Below are positions 18,331 through 26,620 of a stretch of 64,000 nucleotides of DNA, one piece after another; within the stretch, counting starts at the first letter, position 1, and every line of letters starts with the position of its first letter. Made by a program: the position numbers and the translations under genes. The stretch is taken from contig CAZIAH010000006.1 of the NCBI GenBank assembly GCA_964537715.1, forward strand, positions 7,025 to 71,024. The letters are read 5' to 3'. The notes beneath the pieces were generated by a model, which was not told the origin of the DNA, did no database searches, and saw only the letters and a program-made list of their open reading frames with translations. This stretch comes from CAZTZL01 sp964537715 (GTDB taxonomy: Bacteria; Zhuqueibacterota; QNDG01; DSAB01).

Positions 18331-19089
18331 ATGAAGAGGATCTTCTTTTCTTTTTTGCTGTTTTTGTTGTTTATATCTTCCGCAGTCGCCCAGCCCGGTG
18401 CTCTGCTTCTGGGTACGCTCATGGATATTCCGGTTGCGAAAACTTCCGATGTTGGTTCGGTTGAGACGGGACTGAGAATGTACTCGGGCGGCGGAATGCT
18501 CGCATCGCTCTCCGTGGGGCTGACTGCACGTTTTACGCTGGGTGTTTCTTACGGCGGGGAAAATATTATCGGCACAGGGAAAATAAACATGAATCCGCAA
18601 CCCTGTGTCCAGGTGAAATATCTTCTTTTTGAGGAACAAAACCTTTCACCGGCCCTTGTGATCGGATTCGATTCCCAGGGATACGGAGGATACAATAAAG
18701 AGTTAAAACGATATGCACTCAAATCCAAAGGATTTTATACGGTATTGAGTAAAAACACCTCTTTCCTGGGTGGATTGGGCTTGCATGTCGGAGTCAATTA
18801 CAGTCTCGAAACCGAGGACGGAGACAAAGATCCCAATTTCTTTGCGGGGTGCCACAAATGGCTCAATCCCGAACTGGTTCTGCTCGGAGAATATGATACG
18901 GCTGTCAATGATAATAGTAACAATGCCGTCGGTTCCGGAAAGGGTTATCTCAATGCGGGTGTGCGCTGGTCTTTTTCCAGACGCTTTTTTATTGAATTCA
19001 GCTGGAAGAATATTCTTGAGAATCAGGATCAAGTCTTCGGAAGCAGCCGTGAAATACGGATGATTTATGTGGCCCATTTTAACGGATAG
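18331..19089 (+). CDS. Exported envelope protein, YjbH/beta-barrel-like
   Basis: The product is 252 residues from the ATG at 18331 (MKRIFFSF); an in-frame TTG at 18316 is less likely. The signal peptide ends SSAVAQ. The mature chain opens PGALLLGTLMDIPVAKTSDVG, and short hydrophobic/aromatic strands with GG turns continue to the end (REIRMIYVAHFNG), as in small outer-membrane barrels. It resembles the YjbH/'exopolysaccharide-associated' type of barrel only loosely, and no function is assigned. It lies 43 bp upstream of the ArgR-type gene on the same strand. Confidence 0.6.
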   Translation: MKRIFFSFLLFLLFISSAVAQPGALLLGTLMDIPVAKTSDVGSVETGLRMYSGGGMLASLSVGLTARFTLGVSYGGENIIGTGKINMNPQPCVQVKYLLFEEQNLSPALVIGFDSQGYGGYNKELKRYALKSKGFYTVLSKNTSFLGGLGLHVGVNYSLETEDGDKDPNFFAGCHKWLNPELVLLGEYDTAVNDNSNNAVGSGKGYLNAGVRWSFSRRFFIEFSWKNILENQDQVFGSSREIRMIYVAHFNG

Positions 19090-19132
19090 AAAATCATGTG
19101 AAGTTGTTATTTACTATTGAGAGGGAGTAATT

Positions 19133-19591
19133 ATGACTAAAAAAAACCGGCATTTTTACATTCTGAAGATTATTGAAACCATTCCGGTCGAATCCCAACA
19201 AATGCTTCTGGATGAATTGAAAAAAATGGATATTGATATCAGCCAGTCTTCGCTCTCGAAAGATTTAAAGGAAATGGGTATCATCAAAGTGCGGAGCAAA
19301 GAGGGGAAATTTCGTTTTGTTCAGACCAAAGAGCGTGAGGCGTTTCATGTGGGGCTGATGTTAAAGAAGGAGCTTCTCGATTTTCTGACCGATCATATTT
19401 CTGTCAGGAATATGGTGATTCTTAAAACCGTGTCCGGGAATGCATCCGGGCTGGCCAAATGTATCGATGAGATCGGCTGGTCCGAAGTCGTGGGGACGAT
19501 TGCCGGAGACGATACCATTTTAGTGATCACGTTATCCGATGAGAATGCCAAATCGGTTGTAAAGAAATTAGATGAAATTATCAGTACCTGA
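19133..19591 (+). CDS. argR: ArgR-family arginine-responsive transcriptional regulator
   Basis: The product is 152 residues, the normal length for ArgR, with a GAGGGAG ribosome site. The N-terminal winged helix (about 5-70) contains the recognition segment ISQSSLSKDLKEMGIIKV. The C-terminal domain (about 85-150) carries GTIAGDDTILVI, the conserved oligomerisation and arginine-binding motif. The family forms hexamers that bind ARG boxes and control arginine synthesis or breakdown. No arginine genes are adjacent, so its targets are elsewhere. A strong terminator follows immediately. Confidence 0.9.
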   Translation: MTKKNRHFYILKIIETIPVESQQMLLDELKKMDIDISQSSLSKDLKEMGIIKVRSKEGKFRFVQTKEREAFHVGLMLKKELLDFLTDHISVRNMVILKTVSGNASGLAKCIDEIGWSEVVGTIAGDDTILVITLSDENAKSVVKKLDEIIST

Positions 19592-19614
19592 TTCCGTCTT
19601 TTTTATTAAATGAA

Positions 19615-19646
19615 AAACCCCTGAAATGTAATCATTTCAGGGGTTT
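19615..19646 (+). terminator. Strong terminator between argR and the ferritin-like gene
   Basis: There is a perfect 14-bp stem, AAACCCCTGAAATG / CATTTCAGGGGTTT, with a TAAT loop. It is followed on plus by GTTATTTCATTTTT. Because the stem arms begin with AAA and end with TTT, it can also serve the converging minus-strand operon. Confidence 0.9.
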
Positions 19647-19744
19647 GTTATTTCATTTTTGTCCCGACAATAAATCGGATTTTTTTTTCCACACTTGACG
19701 GAGAATTAAAATCCTGTCGTTTTTCGAATCGTTTTATGTCAAAT

Positions 19745-20239
19745 TCATTTTTTCAGCATCGCAGAGAGATCTTCCAGCAACGCCTGCAGGTCTTCTTCGT
19801 GTTCGACTTCATCTCCGAGAATTTGTACAGCAATGTTGTACGTGACCGGATCTTTCAATCCCACTTCCTCGATGATACTGTTATAGACCGAGATCGCACA
19901 CTGTTCGCCTTTGATATTTTGTTCCAGAATTTTTTGGACAAACGGATCGTCCGGTGCGTCATATCCACAGTTTGACAATTCCAGCCACTTTTTGGGTGTG
20001 GTAGCCGGTGTGGCGCCCAATTGAATGATGCGGTTGGAAACCATGTCTGCATGCCGCAATTCGTCAGCGGCGTGCTGCATCAATTCCGCGATCACAGCGT
20101 CTTTCATCGGTCCGGACACGATTTTGGCACCGAGCCAGTATTGGTAGTAAGCCAGCCACTCGTCGGCAAATGCTTTGTTCAGGAGTTCGATTACCCTGTC
20201 GATATTTTTGCCGACGATTTCTCTTCCTTTTGTACCCAT
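19745..20239 (-). CDS. Ferritin-like (bacterioferritin/DPS-like) iron-binding protein
   Basis: The product is 164 residues with an all-helical four-helix bundle pattern. Di-iron ligands are visible as Glu in ADEWLAYYQYW, E-x-x-H in AADELRHADM, Glu in NIKGEQCAISVYN and E-x-x-H in LGDEVEHEEDL. Cys residues in LSNCGYD and GEQCAIS lie near the metal site, as described for DPS-like 'thioferritins'; that subfamily call is tentative. Such proteins oxidise and store iron and protect against peroxide. The start has an excellent AAAGGAG site, which lies inside the end of the pabBC gene, so the two genes overlap by 49 bp. Confidence 0.85.
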   Translation of the reverse strand: MGTKGREIVGKNIDRVIELLNKAFADEWLAYYQYWLGAKIVSGPMKDAVIAELMQHAADELRHADMVSNRIIQLGATPATTPKKWLELSNCGYDAPDDPFVQKILEQNIKGEQCAISVYNSIIEEVGLKDPVTYNIAVQILGDEVEHEEDLQALLEDLSAMLKK

Positions 20240-22038
20240 ATTGTTCTCCTTTCTTTGTGATTGATTAATTTATGATCCAGAGTGACTTCCTGTTTTTTGC
20301 GGACCGAATTGATCAAATAGATGCGTGTGCTGTTTTCAAGATCGGATTTCATGATGATTTTTTCTTTAATTTCTCCTTTTTCCAACAGGGCTGCCCGGTA
20401 GGTGCCGGCGAGCAAGCCGCATCGAACCGGAGGTGTCCACAACTCACCGTTCAGTTCGACAACCACATTGGCAAAGCAGGATTCCGTAATTTCCCCTTTT
20501 TCATTCCAGAGAATCATATCTTCGAACGCCGGATTCTGGGAAAGGGCTTGTTCATAAACCTGCCGGTGGGTCGTTTTGTGGTAGAGAAAAGAATTGGAAA
20601 TATCCACCGGAGCTTTGGCGATCCCTATCTCTTTCTCGGATCGATATCGGGAATCATTCAGGGGATTGGCTTCTAGTGTAGTTGTCCCCTTCCTGGCAAT
20701 GAGTAAACGAACTTTGTGGGGAATCGGGGCAAGCGTTTGTGCAAACTGGTTCAATCGTTGCCGAATCTTGTCGCAGTCCAGATCGAGAGAAAAATAATCG
20801 GCCGAATCTTTGAGCCGTTTTAAATGATAGGAAAGCAGAAAGTAACCTTCCTCCGGTGTCCACAGCATGGATTCGAGCAGGGAAAATTCAGGAATTTTCT
20901 GAATCAGAATAGCGGTTTTGATCCGGCATTCTTCAAATTCCATTTGTTCGATGGAATCCCAGACAATGCCTCCTCCAGTACCGTATTCAGCTTCCTGTTT
21001 CTTTACATCAATGAGCACAGTTCGTATGGCGACGTTGAATTGAGCTTGACGGTTCGGACCCATCCATCCGATACTTCCCGTGTAAATGCGGCGCGGTGTG
21101 CTTTCGAGTTCCTCAATGATTTCCATCGTACGAATTTTCGGCGCGCCAGTAATGGATGCCGGCGGAAAGAGTACCTTGAAAATTTCACTCAGAGATGTAT
21201 TTGTTTTTGCCTTGACCGTGGACGTCATTTGCCAGAGGGTCGGATATTTTTCGATGGTAAAGAGATCGTCTACACAAACGGTTCCGGTTTCCGCAATCCG
21301 GCCCATATCGTTTCGAACCATATCAACAATCATCACATTTTCCGCACGGTTCTTTTCGGATTGTCGAAGTGCTTCCGCTTTTTTAAGATCGTTTGTCTGT
21401 GTCAATCCTCTCGAAGCAGTTCCTTTCATCGGACGGGAGATGAGTTCTGTCCCATTAAGACTGAAGAAAAGTTCTGGCGAGAAAGAACAGATGTTCCAAT
21501 TTTCGGTATGGATGTAGGCGGCATAATCCGTTTCTTGTGAATGAACGAGACTTTTAAAATAGCGCCAGGGATCTTTCCGAAAGGAGGCACGCAAACGAAA
21601 TGAAAAGTTGACCTGATACGTGTCTCCGTTTTCAAGATACTGCTTGATTTTCCGAATGGCATCTCGATATTCATTCCGCGATATCGAGGGTTTCCAATCT
21701 CGGGGAAGAGCGCTCTGTCGTGTATCGCTGTTTGTGAATGTAATCTCTTCGGGTTTTGCGTAAGTTCCGAACCACAGTAGGGGAAAGGAATCGTTTTGTC
21801 GAACTGCCATCGCGTCGTCAAAAGCAGGCGCGGCTTCGTATGCGATCCATCCGGCCGCGAAATGTCCCTTTTGAGATATTTCCTTTTCGATTTCTGAGAG
21901 GGCAGAAAAAATCTCATCCATTCGGTCAATGCAGAACACGCGCTCCGGATCGTGGAAATAGAGCCATCGGTTTTTCGCGACATCTCGAATCACGACGGTA
22001 TGATTTTTTTGAGAAGGATATATCGATTCGCCATGCAT
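20191..22038 (-). CDS. pabB: Bifunctional aminodeoxychorismate synthase I / aminodeoxychorismate lyase (PabB-PabC fusion)
   Basis: The product is 615 residues. The N-terminal two thirds is a chorismate-utilising PabB domain, with the active-site Lys in SRPMKGTASRG, MVRNDMGRI, and the C-terminal signature SITGAPKIRTME / GTGGGIVWDS. Residues about 375-600 are a fold-type IV PLP enzyme related to PabC, with the probable PLP Lys in FLYHKTTHRQ and ITESCFANVV. Together they convert chorismate plus ammonia or glutamine nitrogen to 4-aminobenzoate for folate. The gene starts 2 bp after the phzF-like stop, and its 3' end overlaps the ferritin-like gene. A separate PabA glutaminase is not seen here. 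Confidence 0.92.
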   Translation of the reverse strand: MHGESIYPSQKNHTVVIRDVAKNRWLYFHDPERVFCIDRMDEIFSALSEIEKEISQKGHFAAGWIAYEAAPAFDDAMAVRQNDSFPLLWFGTYAKPEEITFTNSDTRQSALPRDWKPSISRNEYRDAIRKIKQYLENGDTYQVNFSFRLRASFRKDPWRYFKSLVHSQETDYAAYIHTENWNICSFSPELFFSLNGTELISRPMKGTASRGLTQTNDLKKAEALRQSEKNRAENVMIVDMVRNDMGRIAETGTVCVDDLFTIEKYPTLWQMTSTVKAKTNTSLSEIFKVLFPPASITGAPKIRTMEIIEELESTPRRIYTGSIGWMGPNRQAQFNVAIRTVLIDVKKQEAEYGTGGGIVWDSIEQMEFEECRIKTAILIQKIPEFSLLESMLWTPEEGYFLLSYHLKRLKDSADYFSLDLDCDKIRQRLNQFAQTLAPIPHKVRLLIARKGTTTLEANPLNDSRYRSEKEIGIAKAPVDISNSFLYHKTTHRQVYEQALSQNPAFEDMILWNEKGEITESCFANVVVELNGELWTPPVRCGLLAGTYRAALLEKGEIKEKIIMKSDLENSTRIYLINSVRKKQEVTLDHKLINHKERRTIWVQKEEKSSAKISTG

Positions 22039-22040
22039 CG

Positions 22041-22835
22041 TTATACTGTAATTTCTCCTTTAAAAATCGTCACCGCTGTTCCACCAAGCCGGACACGATC
22101 CTCTTTGATCTCAATGCGTACGAAACCACCCCGTTCCGAGGCCTGATAACCGATCAATAGTTTCTTGTTCAACTTTTTGGCCCAATAGGGTCCGAGGCAG
22201 CAATGGGCCGAACCGGTGACGGGGTCTTCATCGATTCCGACTGCCGGAGCAAAGAAACGGGAGACAAAATCCGTTTGATCCGAATCCGCCCGAGCAGTGA
22301 CAATGATGCCGCGGGACTGCACTTGTTTGAGAAGAGCGAAGTCAGGCTGGAGGTTTCGGACCATCTGCTCCGAATCCAGTTCGAGAAGATAATCGAATTG
22401 ATTGATGCCGACATGTTTGGGAGTGATACCCAGCGCCTCTTTCAATCCAGCAGGCATGGATGCGGATCGTTCCGGTTGGGCAGGGAAATCGAGAACGATA
22501 ACCTTTCCCTCTTTTTCTGCAGAGAGAAGTCCGCTCAATGTTTTAAATTTGACCTGCTCATCTGGTTTCAGATACCCGAACTGCCAGAGAATGTAGGCAC
22601 TGGCCAGTGTGGCGTGTCCGCACAGTTCCACCTCTGTCGCAGGTGTGAACCAACGGAGATTGTAGTGGTTTTTCTCTTTGAAAAGAAAAGCCGTCTCGGA
22701 CAGATTCATTTCTCTTGCAATGTACTGCATCCAGGATTCGGATTTTTTCCCGGGAAGGATGCAGACCCCGGCAGGATTTCCGCCGAAGGGTTTATTTGCG
22801 AATGCGTCTACCTGGAATATCGGAATGGTTGTCAT
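22041..22835 (-). CDS. PhzF-family isomerase/epimerase-like protein
   Basis: The product is 264 residues, the usual PhzF length. It shows the PhzF signature FQVDAFANKPFGGNPAGVC, the general acid/base Glu in MNLSETAF, RWFTPATEVELCGHATLA, and the second-half motif DEDPVTGSAHC. The family has a two-lobed diaminopimelate-epimerase fold; most members are uncharacterised and only the phenazine PhzF has a known reaction. No other phenazine genes occur here, so a role in phenazine synthesis is not implied. It leads the operon with pabBC and the ferritin-like gene. The divergent region 22836-23113 holds its promoter and that of GH3. Confidence 0.88.
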   Translation of the reverse strand: MTTIPIFQVDAFANKPFGGNPAGVCILPGKKSESWMQYIAREMNLSETAFLFKEKNHYNLRWFTPATEVELCGHATLASAYILWQFGYLKPDEQVKFKTLSGLLSAEKEGKVIVLDFPAQPERSASMPAGLKEALGITPKHVGINQFDYLLELDSEQMVRNLQPDFALLKQVQSRGIIVTARADSDQTDFVSRFFAPAVGIDEDPVTGSAHCCLGPYWAKKLNKKLLIGYQASERGGFVRIEIKEDRVRLGGTAVTIFKGEITV

Positions 22836-23113
22836 CTCAATCCTGTCAGCTAAGTGATAAAGTCCTTGAACGGATTTGCTTTATTGATTGGCTTAAAATA
22901 AGTGAATATTGCTGAAAAAGTCAAGGCGTTTTTTAGGGATTTTCAGAGCGGATATAAATTGACTTGATTTTTTATTGAATAGGTCTATATTAAGTATTGA
23001 GTGTTTATCATTTTTCATTTGTGTCTGCTTGGGATTTTTAGTTTTGTCATTTGGAATTTTAGAAAAGTATTTACCAGTTCAATTTCATCATTTTTTTATA
23101 AAGGAATCCAACC

Positions 23114-25714
23114 ATGAAGTATTCTTCTTTTTTATCTTTTTTATTAAAGTGTATGTTTTTGGTGCTTGTTTCGTTTATTTTAACCGGATGCTCTTCCTCA
23201 TGGATGACAAAAACCAGTATTTCTTCGGAAACTGGCAGGGGACAGAATTTTATGGATGATGCCAAACAGGTAGATCAGCGGGTGGTGGATCTGCTATCCC
23301 GAATGACATTGAAAGAAAAAATTTCCCAAATGGGGAATGACGCGCCTGCTATCCGTCGGCTGGGTATTCCCGCATACAACTACTGGAGCGAATGCTTGCA
23401 TGGCGTGGCTTGGTCGGGAACCGTTACGGTTTTTCCACAGGCCATCGCCATGGCGAGTACATGGAATCTCGATTTGATTCATCAGGTTGCTACTGCAATT
23501 TCGGATGAAGCCCGCGGCATGCATCAAAAAACCGGAAAGGGATTGACCTATTGGTCGCCGGTGGTGAACATCGGCCGGGACCCGAGATGGGGAAGAACCG
23601 AAGAGGCCTACGGCGAGGATCCCTTTTTAGCCTCCAGGATTGGTGCCGCATTCGTAAAGGGTCTTCAGGGAGATGATCCGAAATATCTCAAAGTCGTTTC
23701 CACGCCGAAACACTACGTGGCCAACAATGAGGAATACCGCCGGCATTACGGATCGTCCGAGGTCGATGAGAAAAACCTGCACGAGTACTATTTCCCTGCT
23801 TTCAAGGCCTGCGTCATGGAAGGAGGTGCCTATTCGGTCATGGGTGCGTACAATGCGCTGAACGGAATTCCTTGCTGCTGCAATCCGATGCTGCTCGGCG
23901 AAGTGCTGAGAAAGGAATGGGGATTTCAGGGATATGTGGTTTCCGATTGCGGCGCCATCTCGGATATTTATTATAATCATAAATACACATCGAATCTGGT
24001 CGAAGCTTCGGCTTTAGCTGTCAAGGCAGGCTGCGATCTGAATTGCGGCGACTCCTATCAAAATACACTGGGCAAGGCCGTTCAAGACGGGTTGATTACG
24101 GAAAAGGAGATCGACCACGCGCTCGGCAGGGTGTTGAAGGCCAGATTCCTTCTTGGGGAATTCGATCCGCCGAGAAAAGTTCCTTACAACCGAATCGATG
24201 CTTCGGTGATCGACTGCCAGAAACACAGGGATTTGGCGCTTCAGACTGCCCGCGAATCCATTGTTCTGTTAAAAAATGAGAATGACTTTCTCCCGTTGAA
24301 TTTCGACGAGATTAAAAAAATTGCCGTTATCGGTCCAAACGGAAACCGCTGCGTTTTTGGCGGATATAGCGGATCGCCGGCTTTTCGCGTCACGCCACTG
24401 GAAGGTATCAGGAAGCGGGCGGCTGGTCAGGCCGAAGTAATCTTTGAAGAAGGGTGTGGTGTGGTAACCAAAGCCGTACTCCGTCCCATCGATTCAAAAT
24501 ATTTAAGCCCAAAGGATGGAACCGGAAAGCACGGCCTGAAAGGAGAGTATTTCAACAACATGACCCTTTCCGGGGAACCGGTGCTGGTTCGCGTAGATAA
24601 ATCCGTCGATTTTGACTGGGACCAGGGCGGACCCCATCCTGATATGGGTTCGGATCGTTTCTCGGTCCGCTGGACAGGCGCTCTCAGATTTCCGGAAACC
24701 GGAATCTACCGGATCGGCGTGACCTCGGATGATGGCGTGCGTTTCTATTTAGACGGGAAATTGCTCATCGACCAATGGGCGGACCGCAGTTCGATGACCG
24801 ATCTGGTCTCGGTTCCGCTCGAAGCCAGCAAAGAGTACGATGTCAAGATCGAATACTACGAGCATGGTATTTCTGCGGAGATGAAATTCATTTCGGATTT
24901 TAACGCTGAAGACAGTTTCGTGAATGCAGTTGTCTTGGCCGAGACCTGTGATGTGGCGATTCTGGTCATGGGTACGGATCTTTCTGTGTCGAGAGAGGGG
25001 CTGGACATGCAGAGCATCGATTTACCCGGCAGTCAAAATGATTTGATCCAGGCCGTTTACAGTGTGAATCCGAATGTGGTTCTCGTGCTTGTGAGCGGCA
25101 ATCCACTCGCTGTCAACTGGGCAGATGCGCATGTGCCTGCTATTCTTGAAACCTGGTATTCCGGACAGTCCGGAGGTACGGCTATAGCCGAAGTACTTTT
25201 CGGAGATGTCAATCCCGGGGGAAAACTTCCCATCACCTTTTACAAGTCCGACGAACAGCTTCCTCCGTTCCATGATTACGATATCACGCAAGGCAGAACC
25301 TATATGTATCTCAAAGAGAAGCCGCTTTATCCGTTCGGGTATGGGTTGAGCTACACGACTTTCGATTACGGCAATTTACAAATCATCCCCGCGTCGATTG
25401 GCCGAACGGATACGGTCCGGGTTTCAGTCGATGTTCAAAATACGGGGAATCGATCTGGAGATGAAGTCGTCCAATGCTATGTCAGGGATGCAGAAGCCAA
25501 TGTGATTCGTCCAATCAAACAGTTGAGAGGATTACAGCGGATTCATCTCGATGCCGGTGAAACCAAAACTGTCGAGTTTAAACTCTCCTTTGAAGATCTA
25601 TCTTTCTGGGATGTGGAGAACCATCAATGGGCAATCGAACCCGGGGAGTTCATCATTCAGGTCGGTAGTTCTTCCGCGGATATACGTGCGGAGGGCAGTT
25701 TTGAAGTTGAATAA
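23114..25714 (+). CDS. Glycoside hydrolase family 3 lipoprotein with PA14 insert
   Basis: The product is 866 residues with a good ribosome site (AAAGGAATCC). Lipobox ILTGC anchors it to a membrane. The GH3 N-domain (about 55-370) shows RMTLKEKISQM, DPRWGRTEEAYGEDPF, KHYVANNEE and the nucleophile Asp in VVSDCGAISD. The GH3 C-domain is split by a PA14 module (about 470-610, with RIGVTSDDGVRFYLDGKLLID), and a fibronectin-III-like domain ends the protein. GH3 enzymes of this plan are beta-glucosidases or beta-xylosidases that release terminal sugars. PA14 shapes the substrate pocket or binds sugar. It is followed by GH16 in the same direction, so joint action on beta-glucans is plausible. Confidence 0.92.
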   Translation: MKYSSFLSFLLKCMFLVLVSFILTGCSSSWMTKTSISSETGRGQNFMDDAKQVDQRVVDLLSRMTLKEKISQMGNDAPAIRRLGIPAYNYWSECLHGVAWSGTVTVFPQAIAMASTWNLDLIHQVATAISDEARGMHQKTGKGLTYWSPVVNIGRDPRWGRTEEAYGEDPFLASRIGAAFVKGLQGDDPKYLKVVSTPKHYVANNEEYRRHYGSSEVDEKNLHEYYFPAFKACVMEGGAYSVMGAYNALNGIPCCCNPMLLGEVLRKEWGFQGYVVSDCGAISDIYYNHKYTSNLVEASALAVKAGCDLNCGDSYQNTLGKAVQDGLITEKEIDHALGRVLKARFLLGEFDPPRKVPYNRIDASVIDCQKHRDLALQTARESIVLLKNENDFLPLNFDEIKKIAVIGPNGNRCVFGGYSGSPAFRVTPLEGIRKRAAGQAEVIFEEGCGVVTKAVLRPIDSKYLSPKDGTGKHGLKGEYFNNMTLSGEPVLVRVDKSVDFDWDQGGPHPDMGSDRFSVRWTGALRFPETGIYRIGVTSDDGVRFYLDGKLLIDQWADRSSMTDLVSVPLEASKEYDVKIEYYEHGISAEMKFISDFNAEDSFVNAVVLAETCDVAILVMGTDLSVSREGLDMQSIDLPGSQNDLIQAVYSVNPNVVLVLVSGNPLAVNWADAHVPAILETWYSGQSGGTAIAEVLFGDVNPGGKLPITFYKSDEQLPPFHDYDITQGRTYMYLKEKPLYPFGYGLSYTTFDYGNLQIIPASIGRTDTVRVSVDVQNTGNRSGDEVVQCYVRDAEANVIRPIKQLRGLQRIHLDAGETKTVEFKLSFEDLSFWDVENHQWAIEPGEFIIQVGSSSADIRAEGSFEVE

Positions 25715-25746
25715 GATCAGAAACTTTTGCACAATGAGGTTTGGTC

Positions 25747-26616
25747 ATGAAGAAAAGACATTATTTCTATAGGGGGATCATCATTGTGGTAACTTTGATT
25801 TTCTGTCTAATTTTTTGTCAGAAGGAAAACACCACAGAAGCCGGCAATAGGGATAATAGCGATATTTCCGTGCCCGAAGGATGGGTGCTCGTCTGGAACG
25901 ACGAGTTTGACGCATCGGCAATCGATTCGAACAAATGGGAACATGAGGTGAATGGGAAAGGGGGAGGCAACAATGAACTTCAATACTACACTGACCGGGA
26001 AGTGAATTCTCGGGTGGAGAATGGGGTTCTGATTATTCAAGCACGAAAGGAACAGTATACTGGTTTGGACGGTACACGCGAATACACTTCCGCCCGAATG
26101 AGAACCGCGGGAAAGGGCGACTGGCAATACGGCCGATTCGAGATCCGTGCCAAACTTCCCGAAGGGCAGGGATTGTGGCCGGCGATCTGGATGCTCTCCA
26201 CATACGGGAATTACGGAGGGTGGGCGGCCAGCGGTGAGATCGATATCATGGAAGAATTGGGACAGGAACCGAATCGGGTTTACGGTACACTGCATTACGG
26301 GGCTGCGTGGCCAAACAATGTCCAACAGGGCCGTTCCTTTGTTTTACCGGAAGGAATGTTCTCTGAAGATTTTCATACGTTTGCTATCGAATGGGACACG
26401 ACCCGGTTTCAGTGGTTTGTGGATGACTCCTGCTATTCGACCATTACCTCATGGTACACGGAAGGTCACGATTATCCGGCGCCGTTCGATCAAAAATTTC
26501 ATCTGATTCTCAATGTGGCCGTGGGAGGAGACTGGCCTGGATCTCCAGATGCGACGACCATATTTCCACAGCAAATGGTTGTCGATTATGTGAGGGTGTT
26601 TCAAAAAGAGAAATGA
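25747..26616 (+). CDS. GH16 beta-glucanase (laminarinase/lichenase-like), exported
   Basis: The product is 289 residues from the ATG at 25747 with GAGG 8 nt upstream; an in-frame TTG at 25741 is less likely. The hydrophobic N-terminus ends IFCLIFCQKEN; a Cys is present, but Phe at -1 is not a standard lipobox, so anchoring is uncertain. The catalytic motif GEIDIMEELGQ (E-x-D-x-x-E) and the surrounding WPAIWMLS and VWNDEFD are classic for GH16 endo-beta-1,3(4)-glucanases. The gene lies 32 bp after GH3, probably in one operon. It ends 4 bp from the converging metallo-beta-lactamase gene, with no room for a private terminator. Confidence 0.92.
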   Translation: MKKRHYFYRGIIIVVTLIFCLIFCQKENTTEAGNRDNSDISVPEGWVLVWNDEFDASAIDSNKWEHEVNGKGGGNNELQYYTDREVNSRVENGVLIIQARKEQYTGLDGTREYTSARMRTAGKGDWQYGRFEIRAKLPEGQGLWPAIWMLSTYGNYGGWAASGEIDIMEELGQEPNRVYGTLHYGAAWPNNVQQGRSFVLPEGMFSEDFHTFAIEWDTTRFQWFVDDSCYSTITSWYTEGHDYPAPFDQKFHLILNVAVGGDWPGSPDATTIFPQQMVVDYVRVFQKEK

Positions 26617-26620
26617 AAAT

